In this document: in pieces, positions 1 to 11,683 of the stretch
Layout of the letters: the number at the start of each line of letters is the position of its first letter
How positions within the stretch are numbered: position 1 is the first letter of the stretch
Source of the DNA: Ornithodoros turicata
Taxonomy: Eukaryota; Arthropoda; Arachnida; Ixodida; Argasidae
Length of the DNA stretch: 64,000 bases
NCBI RefSeq assembly: GCF_037126465.1
Contig: NC_088203.1
Coordinates: forward strand, 107,619,507 to 107,683,506
Reading direction: 5' to 3'
Translations under genes and position numbers: made by a program
The notes under the pieces: model-generated
Seen by the model: only the letters and a program-made list of their open reading frames with translations
Databases searched by the model: none
What the model was told of the DNA's origin: nothing

Positions 1-60
1 GAGACAGAAAGAAAAAGAGGAAAGGTCAGCCAAACGGTATGTCGGCTTCCAACTGGCTTG
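1..60 (+). repeat. AGGTCAGCC-type short interspersed repeat, copy 1 (edge)
   Basis: The core GGTCAGCCAAACGGTATGTC recurs with few changes near 43050 (GGTCAGCCAGACCTATGTC) and 57310 (GGTCAGCCAAACGGTGTGTC). Each core has an A/G-rich stretch upstream and TCGGCTTGC-like sequence downstream. Three dispersed copies support an interspersed repeat. Its full length and class cannot be told here because this copy runs off the window edge. Confidence 0.45.
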
Positions 61-2840
61 TTTCAGTAACATGCATTTACTAGACTAACAAATTTCAGCA
101 ATAAACTCGCGTTAATTGTGTCTATCCCTTCGTGTCTCGGGGGTTTTACATCATGCATGATGGGGAAAACGATTCCACTTTCTTGTCGGCATTGCGAAAC
201 ATGCTTTACCCCCCATAAGTGGTGAGCGTTCTTCGTTTCAACTGTCAGAACCGGGGTCAAACGTCGGCGCCTTTCAAAAAGGCCGTCCGACACATGTTTC
301 GGCTTATCTCCCCTCTTTTTTTGTGTTCCCGCCATTCTATCGGAAGCAAATCTGCAGGGTGACCAAAAACCCGGCTCTTCGTGTACCACACTCTCGACGG
401 TATATTTCCGTATTACATGGGTGTGCAGTAATTTATATTCGCGCAACATCAATCGTACGCTAAGTGGTAACCACCCCGTTGACAAGACGACATAGAGGTC
501 GCTGTTTTGTTTGTTTTCTCGCCGACTCTCATCGGACAGAAGCATGTGAATCCACAAATGTGAGGCCGGGTCGTTGATTGGTCACGCATAGTGTTGTGAA
601 TCCCCGAAGATTTCTGTTTTTTTTTTTTTCGGTTTCGGTATTTCGGGATTGTTCCAGACAAATCTGGGGATCTATAGGGACGGAATTTTGCGATTTGAAT
701 ACAACCGAGTCAGTGCGCGTACAACAACTCTCACGTTTCCCGTATGCGCTTTTTTTGTCTGTGTGTCTGTCTCTTTTGCGCTCTGTCTCTACATATCAAT
801 CGAGACATTTTAACGCTTTCCAATGTGTGTTAGCACGCGATGCTTGTTATATATAAAAAAGTTGACGAGGCCTCTTTTACTTTCTCCTTAAGGCTGAGTA
901 GTTTTACACCCGGTCGTCATGCGTATAGCACCACTCGATTTATTTAACGCTGGACAGCACTAAGCTTCGAGTTACAAAAATTAATAATCGAAGCACGACA
1001 ACCTAACAACCCCCCCCCCCCCCATCAAATCCTCATTGTGTTCTTCTTCTATCGCATTACTTGACAAGAAATAGGAACGAATGCCCCCGTCCTTCTAATG
1101 TCGAAAAAAAAAAAAGCTAACCGTTGAAACTCACTTCATGTTACGTTGAAGGAGACGTGTATGGAGACCCTTCGCAGAAAGCCCCAAATGTTTTCTGCAT
1201 TTCGCTACAACCCCTGCTCTAGCGCCCAGTTCACCTTTGGCACACGATAAGTAAAATCTATAGTAGTTGAACTTCGCCTAACTTCTGCGGGAGGTCGCTA
1301 TTCTTCGTTTGTCTGCTGCGTTTTTATATTCTTGGGATATCTTGGGGGGGGGGGGGAGTAAAAGTAGTAATTCGGACTCGAAATCGGGTTTACAAAACGG
1401 TTATTTGGTAAACACCTACAGCACGGAACCTTGTCAGCCTATTTGGTGTTATCGGCTACAGCGTTGTTTTCTTTTTTTTCTTTTTTTCTGCCGGTACATA
1501 TAACACGGGGGAATTTGTGCTTTCTTTGGTGTATACGTCGAAAGGTAGTTCGAGGGATCCCCTTTTACGGATCTTCTCCTTACCTCAAAGTAATAAAAAC
1601 GATACTTTAAATGGACGCGTTGGAGTAATAGTTGGAGTCTGGAAAGGATGCGTTGGAGGTTGGAGTAACAGCAATAGGTTAATCCGTTTTCTGTCCACGA
1701 ACGAGCTCAATCTTAACTGACGAATCGAAGCCACATTAAGGGGCTCTTCTTCGTGAACCTTGGTCGACCCATTTGAGACTCTCTTCCCGTCCATTACGTT
1801 TGAGCGAAAATGCCCATTTTGCTATCATTCCGAAATCAATAAGATAGCGTCTCGTCAAATCTCCGCGTACAGGGATAATTCGTCCGTCAACACGAAGCGG
1901 TGTCATCGACATCGCCTTGATGGATCGGTACAGGCAACTCGCTTTGCTTTGGACGGAAGAGGTTGATTGGCCGAATTCAGCTTAGCCAGATTCTCATTGC
2001 GACAGCAGGAATGCAGCACAGAAGCCGCGCTTTCCTCATAGCAGAGCTGATGAGGACGCCGTCTGGTTGGACTCCTGCAGACAGTCTGGAGCAAAGTTTC
2101 AGTCCTTAGGTGGCAGTTGCAGTATGTTGACAGTTGTCGAACAAATGCCGTGGCAGAAGATGCTAGTGGCCATTTTGTTGTGAAAATACTTTCGAGCCCA
2201 AAGGGTATAATGCAAAAATATTGCCAGGGCTCTTTGAAGGAGAGAGAGTTCTTCCATATATACCCTCTGCTCTGCTTACGAGGGAGCTCGTATAGTTGCA
2301 GTTTTCAGCAACAATACTTTCGATGATGAATGCACCGTGACTGAGTCATATACCGATGGAGAAAAGGTTGGCATCGCGCAAACCGAGCAATGCGCAATGC
2401 ACGCAGCAAAAGCCGTTGCGGTGCCTCTGTGGATGGGAGAACTAAAGGGCCGGGATTAAGGGATCGGAAGGACAAGCGTGTAACATCATTTGCACCAGTC
2501 AAAAGGGGCTCACGTAATCCAGATGGACACCTCCATTTAAAAGGGACAATATACTCGGATGACGGATGACGTCTCTTTAAAACACAACCATTCGGAATCC
2601 CCTAACAATGGCATCAAATCGATCAATCACTCGCACCACGATGAAACTAATGTTACAACTCTATCTGCGCGGGATATTATAATCAATATCTACAATCATG
2701 TTAGCTACCAATGAAAAGGTGTCACATGAGAAGAAACACAGTTAAGGAAACTGCGCCAGTGATGGTTACGTATGCACAAGAAGGGAACCTTCGAAGAAAT
2801 GCCTCTTCGCCCGTTAATTACGCGTTGACGTATACGTAAC
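61..2840. other. No recognisable gene; decayed non-coding sequence
   Basis: Reading frames here are short and match no family I recognise. The stretch holds a T run near 617-630, a 14-C homopolymer at 1010-1023 and a 13-G homopolymer at 1344-1356. Part of 2690-2840 may be further decayed upstream sequence of the LINE that becomes readable at 2841, but no motif confirms this. Confidence 0.5.
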
Positions 2841-3436
2841 GGATACATATTGCCCGAGGTAACAGAAGTAAAATATTTGGGCATTTCGATGACTGGTACG
2901 ATTCCGTGGAGCAGTTATGTTGAACAAGCAAACGGGGCGTTAAACCTCATTAAAAGAAATTTAAGCGGCGCCGCCAGGGAAGTAAAGGAAATGCGAATGT
3001 GGGACCGATTTTAAATTTGCGAGTGAGATCTACATGTGCGGCGCCTGGTGGTGAACTTAGAGCGCGTAAAAAAATAGAGCCGCGAGATTTGCAACGTGCA
3101 ATTTTGATTATAAACGCAATGTTGCAGTTATAGAGCAGGAATTGAAGTAGCAGGTTTTGGCTACACGAAGAAAAATTCAGAGACTAAAACAGCATTTTAA
3201 ATCATAAAACGTGTATTGGTTCTAACCCCTTGAAAGCACAACATGTCAGATCACACAGGCGGGATCCCAGGAAAAAAAAAAAAACAAAACAAAAGAATCA
3301 GGTACATTGATTGTAGTGCGTTGATTGAACTTCCCGCGTATACTAAGTTCTAACTGTATTGCACTGCTCCTCTACTCTAATGCAATTCGTGCAACATATA
3401 GGTACATAAATATATGTGTAAATGTGTAAATATGTG
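2841..3436 (+). pseudogene. CR1-like LINE relic: C-terminal reverse transcriptase plus 3' tail
   Basis: Translation from 2841 gives LPEVTEVKYLGISMTG, followed by W..Y(V)EQANGALNLIKRNL. This is the KYLGI block and the following thumb helix found at the end of non-LTR retrotransposon reverse transcriptases. After a stop near 3012 and a frameshift, NRAARFATCNFDY at about 3073-3115 matches the QRRAARF motif of the same proteins. At 3360-3430 the 3' end reads CTACTCTAATGC and GGTACATAAATA. This resembles the LINE tails at 4180-4097 and 18665-18722, so I place all three in one CR1-like family. The 5' part is truncated or unreadable and the protein is dead. Confidence 0.72.
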
Positions 3437-4096
3437 TGAGTAAGACACAATGCTTAATTTACCCGAACATGAAACTGACGCGACCGGACGAAACATGGAA
3501 ACTAAGTTTCACGTGTTGAACAAATTTTCCAACATAGGTGTCCATGGGTTCGTCCTGTATGTGCCTCATTATCGTCGCGATCAGAAAAATGATCCATTTT
3601 ACGCTCCCGTTACAGACGACAATAATTTTACGATAGCCGCTGAGCAGAAACCAGCTTGCAAGCATGCGTCTGTCGGAATAAAACGCCGTTCGGCCTTCGA
3701 CCGTATTTTTCACTTAACATACTTCCGAAGCTGATTGAAGCCCATCAAGTACTCGAGTGCAAAACTGATTTTATTCGCTCATTGCAGTAGTATGTTGCAA
3801 AAGGTGCAGAGAGAAGACACGCTGTGAACGACTGCTGTCAGGAAACGCTACAAAAAAAAAAGAAAAATCGATACACGAAATATCAAAGCTAGCTATATAT
3901 CAAAAGTGACTGCTTTAAGTTTCCCCCACAGGAATCGTAAGGAGAGAGAAATAGGCAATGCCCGCTCCCTACGTCCAAGCCCGGAAGCCGCCATGATCGA
4001 TATACGGCCTTTCAACACGTGAACGCCAACATTCCTGCTATCCAATCCAATCCAAGTCGTAATTGTTCTTTTGCTTTCGGCTTCGTGTGTCAAGTG
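3437..4096. other. No recognisable feature between two convergent LINE 3' ends
   Basis: Two overlapping antisense reading frames of about 90 codons occur around 3450-3734, but neither resembles a known family. I see no terminal repeats or RNA gene. Confidence 0.45.
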
Positions 4097-6770
4097 CATT
4101 TTTTCAAAATTTATTTATTAAGATACCTAGCTACAACGCCCGTAGGCATCCCAGTAGGGGGTAGCAGCGACAGGCACTACTGACTGTAAATCTAACGCGA
4201 CTGTTCCACTTTAGAACAAAAGAAAAAAATCACGCCCAAGTACTTATATTCATTAACCCTTTGCGGTAGTGTGTTGCCAAGAATATAAGAAGCAGTTAGA
4301 GTATTATTGGGACGAGTGAAAGACATAGATTTGCATTTGTCCAAGTTTAGAAGTAACATCCACTTCACTGACCATTCGTGGATTTTGTTCCTGGAGAGCA
4401 ACTATACGTCATAGCTATAAATTTCCCTGTACACGGCATAGTATCGCGGAAGGAGTGACGGCATCACCCTTGGTGATGTCATCAATATATATAAGAAAAA
4501 GCAATGGACATATATAGGACGGATCCTCGGGGTACTCCGCTATAGTTAATTTAGTTCATCCGGATTTTGATCCGTTGATGACAACGCACTGCTCGCGATT
4601 AGTGAATGAGAACAGTGTCAAAAGTCAAAGAAAATCACGTCAGTCTGAAATGGAGAATATATCAAAATGAAAGTCGATTAGTTGACCTGCGTGAAGGTCA
4701 CAGTTCGATGGAGAAAAAAAAAGTTATTCGAAGAGTGTTCATTGTAAACGTTCTCCATTATCTTTGCAGATACAGAGATAGGCGATATATAGGGCGATAG
4801 TTTTCGACATTAGATCTGTTACCCATTTCAAAGGCAGGTACAACATTTGCGTTTTGCCAATCGCGAGGTAGTTCATATAGAACGTAGAAAAAAGTAGGAA
4901 TAATATCGCCAGACTCGAGGACGATTGTGGGCATACCGCAGGGCTGGGAAAGATACTTCAAAAAAGTATCTTCGACGCCGATACTCGATACCCTCAAAAA
5001 TTTTATTTCCGATACCGATACAAGATACAGAACCGAAATTGATTTTCCATACAGATACTCGGTACTGTATCGTCGATACTTCGATACATAACTGAAATCC
5101 CGAATATAATACAGCTGGTGTTATGATTAGCGAAGTTTACATCACTGAAATAACAATATAATAAAGCTGGTAATATGATTAGGGAAGTAAAAACATTTAT
5201 TCGTTATTTCTAGAGCCTTTAGTGTATTTTTATAGCGCACTTTTTCTGACAGGGCTTGAACGTATCCGACCGCACGGATTTAATGAAGCTGCACTGTCTA
5301 AGCAGCTAGTCTTGTTAGAACTTTAGACTGAAGCCATGGGTACGTTGAAACGATCGTTGAAACGATCGCATCAATAAGCAGCCTAGCAAAAAACAATTCT
5401 TTAAGACAATGTTCTTCGTGCGTACCGGTCTGTGAGCACTTGACTATACATACGAATAAACCTGAAACTTTTTTTCTGCTGCTTTTATCGTTTGGTACTG
5501 CAGTACTTACCCGGTAGCCTCTGACTTTGCCTCTGACTTGATTTTCTTAGTTGGCCGTTGTGAATTGTGAGCTGTAGAACGGGTTACAGTGCTCAAGCTA
5601 AGCCGGCGGTTATTCTTTCCGCATGGCAGACGCGGAATGCACACTTCAAGTCAAGTGGACGTGCTCTTGCGCACAGAAGAGGGGGACATCGGGCAGCGCA
5701 GTTCCAGAAGCCGTGAGGTTGGTACTGTGTAGGGGGTTTTCGGCGCGCCCGCCGTAGAAAGAGACGGAAGAGATTCTTCTAGAAGCCGCGCGCGGCCACG
5801 AGCGCGTCCCAGGGCAGGGCCCAGGGCCTCCTCTCCGGGCGACCTTGACGATGGAGCGCGCGCGCGGACGTAAGCTTCGAACGAATTTATGGTCGACATG
5901 TCTACGCCGCTGCGGCCTGGCTTGTACTACCGCCTGAGCGAGCGCCGCCGACCCTAAGTCTCACAACATCCTCAATATTTGCGTCATTTTTTAGTATCGA
6001 GTATCGTTAAAATACACGATACACTAAAAATGTATTTTCGATACCGATACTCCGATACTCTAATTTTTGGCACGCGATACCTAATACCGATACACAAAAT
6101 GTATCGAAAGATTGTATCGAAGATACATGTATCTGCGATACTGCCCACCACTGAGTATACCGCCAGGACCTTGAGCTTTATTTGCGTCCAGCAAGTTGTA
6201 GCTTAACAATGCCATTGTAATCCAAATTGATTGGCTTCGTGTTCTGCAGGACAAGTGTTCGATAGGGCGGAAATTCCGTACGTGTGGGAATAAATAAATC
6301 CAATGTAGTGACTAAAATATTCGACGTCAGCGTGATCGCTTGTGATCGGAGCCGCCGCCTTCTTTTTAAGTATTGAGAGAGGTCACCCAATATTTCGCTC
6401 GCTACTCGGAGCCTGTGCAGGCTCTATAGGGACGTGCCGACATGGTCTCTTGTGCTGTATAGCGGATAAATTTCCAAAACTCTTTGGGGTTACTTTGTGC
6501 CCAGAGAACTAAGGTGTCGATTTTTCGGCTCCTTATGTTAACTTCCCTAAGGCAGTTTCGTTGAGCCTTCCGACGGATTTCTTCTGTACTCAGAAAGAAT
6601 ACGTTTGTTCCTGTCATAATCATCTTCTGATGATCAGCACAAACCCAGGGCTTATCGAAGCGTCGTCTGCCCGACAAGTTTCCAAGGCCCAAATCTTTCG
6701 ACGACAAAACGAAGCTTATAATACACCGAAGCTTTCTTTAATACACCGCCAGAGCGCAGTCCGATAAATC
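4097..6770 (-). pseudogene. CR1-like LINE relic, reverse transcriptase, split by a hAT-like insertion
   Basis: Reading right to left, the relic shows a linker helix (IDTLVLWAQSNPKEFWKFIR, 6600-6500). It then shows the RT entry motif NKAQGPGG (6190-6163), followed after the insertion by LPRDWQNANVVPAFEMGNRS and VENYRPI (4870-4785). Further on are VVINGSKSG (about 4585-4559) and LLFLIYIDDITKGDA (about 4515-4470), then HEWSVKWMLLLNLDKC and NEYKYLGVIF (4385-4225). This is the order of non-LTR RT motifs 0 to 7. The catalytic FADD block is no longer readable; the corresponding sequence reads PRYYAVYREI. The thumb is deleted, and 4180-4097 carries a CCCCCTACTGGGATGCC...AATAAATAAAT 3' tail. Stops and frameshifts make it inactive. 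The family is CR1/L2-like by tail and motifs, and the exact clade is uncertain. Confidence 0.82.
4939..6154. mobile_element. Non-autonomous hAT-like element nested in the LINE
   Basis: The left end is CAGGGCTGGGAAAGATACTT and the right end, read inward on the minus strand, is CAGTGGTGGGCAGTATCG, so the imperfect inverted tips follow CAGKGSTGGG. The flanking octamers are GCATACCG (4931-4938) and GTATACCG (6155-6162), an 8-bp target duplication with one mismatch, as expected for hAT elements. Subterminal DNA is full of GATACT and CGATAC repeats. A near tandem duplication of about 52 bp lies at 5091-5194, and the interior 5640-5950 is GC-rich. No transposase frame is present. Removing the element and one octamer rejoins the LINE frame across GPGG|MPTIVLE. 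Confidence 0.82.
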
Positions 6771-9082
6771 TCTGATTGCGACGCACTCGTGAAAAAAGTC
6801 AACTAACCTATTATGAAAGCCCATTATTATATTATATCAACCCATTATTGTTTTTGTCTGCCGTCATCGTACGTGCTTGCATAGCTCGGTATTCCGTAAG
6901 GAATGGGCATTGTACCGTTTAAATGTGCGAGAACGTTGTACGGAAGAGATACCGTCATATGGTGGCTCAATTGTTGCTCTTTGCTCCCTCGATTTTTAGT
7001 TGTCGTGAGAGTGTTTAGAGAGAGAGAAAAGGCCACTAAATACGTTTTCACTTATTGTGTCAGGCAAAAATACAAATGCGTTGGTTGTAATATGGTCGCA
7101 AAGACAATGTGCACCAACCCGTTCAGATTGCCTGCCAATCATCAATAAAAGCGGCATTTTGAAGCAAAAATTGTATCGTGTCCTACCACACCCGAATGTT
7201 TCCGGTGGGGGAACTCCCCGAAGGTCCTGTCTATATACAATAGCTGCGTCCGAGCAGGCTATACAGGGCATGCATTTTCTGCACCAGTTGACGCCAACTC
7301 GAACCAGCCTATGTAGGAACGTTCAGTTATTCAATCAGAAGCGCTGTGTTTCTGTACCTCATACGGGTCGCTAGAAAATATTCTCACACTATCTGCCGAC
7401 GAGAAATCCTAAAGTTCGTCTCAAGAATGCTATTTTTTAAACTGGATTTGCTGGCAACGACAAGTCCCTGAGTAACGGTACGTAGAGACGCTCACCGTTG
7501 TGGCGATGCTCGTCGTCGTCTGTTCGTCACTCCATTGTAGCTGAAATGGAATCCCCAAATGCACGTAAGAAGAAAATGCAATCCAAAGGTAGTTGAAAAG
7601 TTGCAACTGAAGAAAAATGCCGCGCGTCCAAAGTAATTGACTCCATGCACGAGTACTCGCCCTGTGTTGGTTGTGGCTTTTAAGTGTATATATGGAGAAT
7701 ATGTTGAAATAACATCCTTACAGATCACTTTATCAGAGTTATACCCCTCTATAGAAAGGCTAATATTGTCGCGAAATGAGGTTATCCCCGCATTTTCTGT
7801 GCACGCCGTGTGACCAGGTGTGAGCCTTCGAATTAATTAGAAAATAGCCCCAAAGTCTTTGTAAATGTGCTGTTATTTGTTAGTTCCAGATGGCGTAACT
7901 TGCGAAACTCAACTATGACGAGACCTTCTTCCTCGTCCGGAAAGTAGCGGGGAAAGGGTCGCGCCAATCCATAACGGAAGCGGTTCTCCCAGTATCTATA
8001 CTGATAAAAGGTATAGGGCCGCTGCGGATCCATCTAATGAGGGAATTTGTGCCCTCGGACGACAATGTGCAGCGAATGGACATGGGAGGAGGACTTTACC
8101 TCATCCCCATCACCTTCAATGGAAAAGGATCCCCGAGAAATTGTCGTCATTCTCGTTAAAATATTCGCCTAAGAATATTATAGACACGCGTTCAATTTCC
8201 CGTCTCCTAACAGCACTCATGTAATGGTAATCGATGTTATCATCCTTACCTATCAGTTGTAAACAAATCAATTGTCGCGGAGCCCGACCTTTATCGAGGC
8301 CATAATTAATGGGCGATATAAAAAGTGATGTTATCACGAAATGGTCGCAGCAGCAACAGTGGCGGTCTCATCTTCAAGAACGCTATAACATTCTCATAGA
8401 TCGTGCAAAACTTTCTATGAGATGGGTCATATAATAACCGAAAGAAAAATTTTCTCGTGCCTGTTATCTCAACTGAACGTGCTGCTATACCAGAATTGCA
8501 CGCGCGTTTTTTGGCGGTTCAGCTGCACTGTACATTTCTGTTCCAAATTGCATTCCCTCTGCTACATTTGTGTTAAACATGAAGCGGAGAGACTCCCCTT
8601 TCGCTAGCAGGCTCACTCGACAAGCTACGCGAGTATAGCATTCGGGAATTGCAAAGAGTGAATTTCTCGCAGCTTATACAAAGTCACAGTTGCCCAGTGG
8701 CAAAATTTCATCTTCGTTGGCGTTTGCCCTTGCAAAATGCGGTGTTTGCTCGTGTTTCTTCGATAATAAAACGGTGGAAATGATTCTGATGCCTCAATAA
8801 AGTTAGTTGGAAACGCCTTCGAGTCAAGAATCAAGTTACTAAAAAAAGATTTACCACAAAATGAGTCACTATTTCCCACACCCACGGGAAAAATCGCCAC
8901 CTCCCAAACCGAGTCTGGTGTTTTGATGACTCATCGAGAAAGCGTACTGCAGATATAGTATACGCAACGTAAGAAGATAATACAGGCTACAGTCGTGATA
9001 TGCGAAGATGACTTTTTTTTTTTTTTTTTTTTGTCATGGTGTGGCTTCCTTCGGCGTTTTCAGTCAAGTCGTTTCTTAACTT
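6771..9082. other. No recognisable feature
   Basis: Several frames of 60-105 codons occur on both strands, mostly overlapping one another, and none matches a family I know. No repeat end, RNA gene or splice-linked coding pattern was recognised. Confidence 0.45.
9013..9032. repeat. Poly-T run (20 T)
   Basis: This is an uninterrupted run of 20 T. It could be the reverse-complement A-tail of a retroposed sequence, but no matching body was recognised on either side. Confidence 0.8.
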
Positions 9083-9148
9083 GTGGGGTAGAGCATCGTC
9101 CCTGGCGATAAAACTCCCCATTCATCATCTTACAATAAAGTTGTTGTG
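9083..9148 (+). repeat. Short SINE-like repeat (GGGGTAGAGTATCGCCCCTGG family), copy 1
   Basis: The segment reads GGGGTAGAGCATCGTCCCTG, then GCGATAAAACTCCCCATTC, then ATCATCTTACAATAAAGTTG. Related copies lie at 21057-21185, 31968-32070, 35965-36019, 36232-36330, 37882-37944 and 43465-43560. Most share the motif order GGGGTAG...GTA...GAAAC...CAT and end in TTG or ATC repeats. The copy at 37882 has an 11-bp target duplication, so the family moves by retroposition. No clear pol III box is present in these truncated copies. Confidence 0.65.
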
Positions 9149-9699
9149 TAGCAGGTACAATTCACGCAACTATAAGAGACTCGCTACTTTAGCAGAATTA
9201 CTTGGCTCGACGTCTCTGCTGAGACATGTCTCCAAAGCATGCTCCGTTTTTGGGGTCACAATATTGAGTCCTCCCACTCCCGAGCTAAGATCTACAAATG
9301 GCTTTAAGGAACAGGTCTTCATGACGACATCAAGAAGACACCCTTCTCTGAAATAGCGAGTAAAAGCAGGGGCCCTTTACCGCTAATAATCACCACTTTG
9401 CGTCGAAAGCAGTTCCATAAAAAGAATACTACATCGCAAGCGACAGATCTCCCAATGTGGTCACCGCGGGGGTTGCCTTACAAGACGAGCATGACGGCCG
9501 AGATGTCCGCCCTGCTGAGCAGCGGCTTCTGTGTCACAGCGGCGAGTTCTTGCTCAAAATGGCGGTGCCCAAAGACACCGGTTCCAAATAAATAGTGCTT
9601 GCCTCCATGCGCGGGGATCTTTGAGGAGACCTCACATCGACATCGACGACACGGATGCATGATGTATTGACTAAAAGTGAGGTCCAAAGTTTCACTCAC
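9149..9699. other. Possible intron start of the minus-strand candidate gene; otherwise unassigned
   Basis: If the donor at 9699/9698 is used, this is the beginning of intron 1 on the minus strand. An AAAATGGCGG motif at 9557-9566 resembles a YY1 site. I see no acceptor with a convincing downstream coding exon. Confidence 0.3.
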
Positions 9700-9720
9700 C
9701 TCGCTGTGAACGGCAGCCAT
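9700..9720 (-). CDS. Candidate first coding exon of a host gene (seven codons)
   Basis: On the minus strand an ATG at 9720-9718 in the context AAAGCATGGCTG opens MAAVHSE. It is followed at once by GTGAGTG, a full consensus 5' splice donor, with the exon ending in phase 0 after GAG. The upstream 320 bp is unusually CpG-rich and carries promoter-like motifs, unlike the AT-leaning transposon DNA around it. Known first exons are often this short. No second exon was recognised, so the product is unknown. This is an inference from start context, donor and promoter setting. A chance ATG-donor pair is a real alternative. Confidence 0.35.
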
Positions 9721-10040
9721 GCTTTAGCGTGACACAAATTGGCACGCGAAGAAGACACACCCTCGCTACACCCACCATGCGAACATCGATCCTTAACACA
9801 CCATGCGGTGGGATGCAATACCACACCGCACACAGGACGCAGCCAAAAAAGAAGTCGACTAGAAGAACGCAACGGCCGTCTGCCAACCTTGCGTCTGCGA
9901 GAGGCGGGAAAGAGGGCGGACGTCCCCGGCACCGCCCAGCCCCGCCCACTAAGGAGACTCCCCCTGGTGGCGGAAGAAACAAAACGGCGCCCTCTCGTGC
10001 TGGTAACAGTAACCAATGGGGGGCGGCCGAGAAAAAATGA
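9721..10040 (-). promoter_or_regulatory. CpG-rich promoter-like region with GC boxes and a CTCF-like site
   Basis: The block is rich in CG dinucleotides and contains GC-box sequences (CCGCCCAGCCCCGCCCAC near 9932-9949 and GGGGCGG near 10019). It also has an ATTGG/CCAAT element (ACCAATGG near 10012) and an ETS-like GCGGAAG near 9970. At 9959-9973 TCCCCCTGGTGGCGG matches the reverse of the CTCF core (CCASYAGRKGGC) at all but one position. No TATA box stands out. It sits directly upstream of the minus-strand candidate exon, which suggests a CpG-type promoter firing leftward. Function is inferred from motifs only. Confidence 0.4.
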
Positions 10041-10316
10041 TAAAAAATGGCATCGCAGTTGGGCGGATAGAGAGGATGTATAAACTGGTGAAACGAAGGG
10101 AAAGATAAATGAGGTCCATTTGAATAGAGGTGGAAATAAAAGCAGGTCACTTGGTTGCAGAAGGTGTGCACTGGTGCAAAGAGACGCTTTTCATCCGAAT
10201 AATGTTGCGTCATTAGGATATTGTCCGCAAAGTACACAACGACATTGGCGAGATTCTACGAAAATTCATCACTAGTACTTGTTCCTCACTTACTAACCAA
10301 GCACGTGAACCCTATC

Positions 10317-10984
10317 CAGGCTTGTACGAGATACTTAAAAAAGTATTTGAGTTAAGTTGCTGTAAAAGGTAACTCAGTAGAAGAAGTAACTCGTTACTTT
10401 CGAGACGATATCAAGTTGCAATTTGTGGAGTTCGCGGTGACAGAGAGTAAAGATAAGAAGGTATTCGGATACTTTTGTTTTTCCGCGATACCTTCTTGAT
10501 GCATGTTCCCTTCGTTGCTCTTCTCTGCGGACATCTCGCGCCCGATAATGTCACTCGCCCTCTGAAATGGACCTCTAGGAGGGGGGATATATGTTTGTGG
10601 GTACATACATGGCTGTGGGTGTAGCTGAGCTTCATTGGGCAATCTCGGAAATTTCAAGGTCGGGATGCGAGGGGGATGTAGGGAAATCCGCGGGTACCAG
10701 ATGCTGATACTCAGAGGAGGAGGGACAGAAAACGAATGTCATGGAGCACGTCACCCTCACTTATAATGTTAATCGAGCGTTCCTTACAGCCACCTCCCTA
10801 CATTCTGACTTCACTTGTACTTTCCCCCCTGGCTTCTATGCATTCAAGCACAGGCGCTCCTGCATGGGTATATGCTGCAGAATGCCACGGGATATCTGAG
10901 ATGAAGTACCTGTTTGAAGAGTGTACTTCGTAAGATACTCCTAAGGATATTTAAGATACAGTATTTAAGTTGCGTACGAGTCTG
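10317..10984. mobile_element. Non-autonomous hAT-like MITE (CAGRCTYGTACG ends)
   Basis: The left end is CAGGCTTGTACGAGATACTT and the right end, read inward, is CAGACTCGTACGCAACTTAA. Flanking octamers ACCCTATC and ATACTATC match at six of eight positions, compatible with a decayed hAT target duplication. Subterminal repeats of AGTATTT and GATACT type are prominent. The element at 56027-56838 has near-identical tips (CAGACTTGTAC), so the two form one family. There is no transposase. Confidence 0.68.
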
Positions 10985-11683
10985 ATACTATCAAAGATAG
11001 GTACATTACTATACAGGGTATTAGGTACTATAGATCTGAGGGAAATGGCAAATAAACGGAGGACATTATGATGTCGCCCATAAGTACAAACGTGCTACGA
11101 AATAAGCCAAAACTACATTTTACACTACCGATATTTATTGTATGGTGTTTATACGAATCCCCAAAAGCATTGATAAAGGTAAGGCGGGGAGGGGTAGATG
11201 GGAGGATCAATGGCGTTCAATGCGTATTTTTGCTAGATATTTAACCCATGAAGCTGTTCCTCTCTTCCCTCGCGTTTTGTGCTCATGGATGAGATGTTGG
11301 GGCCAATTCCTCCCTTCCAATTTCTTCCTCACCAGGTTGCGAAGCGTATATCTACTAAACCCTCGAAGGTAACGAGAGATGTCTCCCGTAACACCAGTGC
11401 GATACTTTTTCAGCAGTCGCTGGGCATATCCGAAATTTCTAATGATCGGAGGCACGCAATACGAGGGCGTGCTGAAAAATTCCCGGCCCGACACGCTTCC
11501 AGATACATGCGACGGGATCTCGTCATCGTGGACACAAAGAACAAGATGAAGAAGAAGAAGACAAATTTTATAGATTTGTAACGTTAGCCCGCCATAGTCA
11601 CGTGAAACGTTCATTTTTGCACAGCTATCAAGCTATATAGCTATCAAGAGGACCATTTTTATCAGTTAACTCCCTGGACTAAA
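10985..11683. other. No recognisable feature
   Basis: Antisense overlapping frames of up to 135 codons lie at 11207-11614, without recognisable domains. I see no repeat ends. Confidence 0.4.

Noticed and set aside
1010..1356. C14 and G13 homopolymers as possible structural signals
   Set aside because: Isolated homopolymers are best explained as simple repeats or assembly uncertainty. No G-quadruplex spacing of separate G runs is present.
1760..1880. KCPFC motif as a zinc finger
   Set aside because: A single CxxC in a 68-codon frame without a partner Cys/His pair.
9692..10237. A 181-codon minus-strand frame and overlapping plus-strand frames of 103-114 codons
   Set aside because: Long frames in several phases on both strands come from the GC-rich composition of the candidate promoter block and show no domain.
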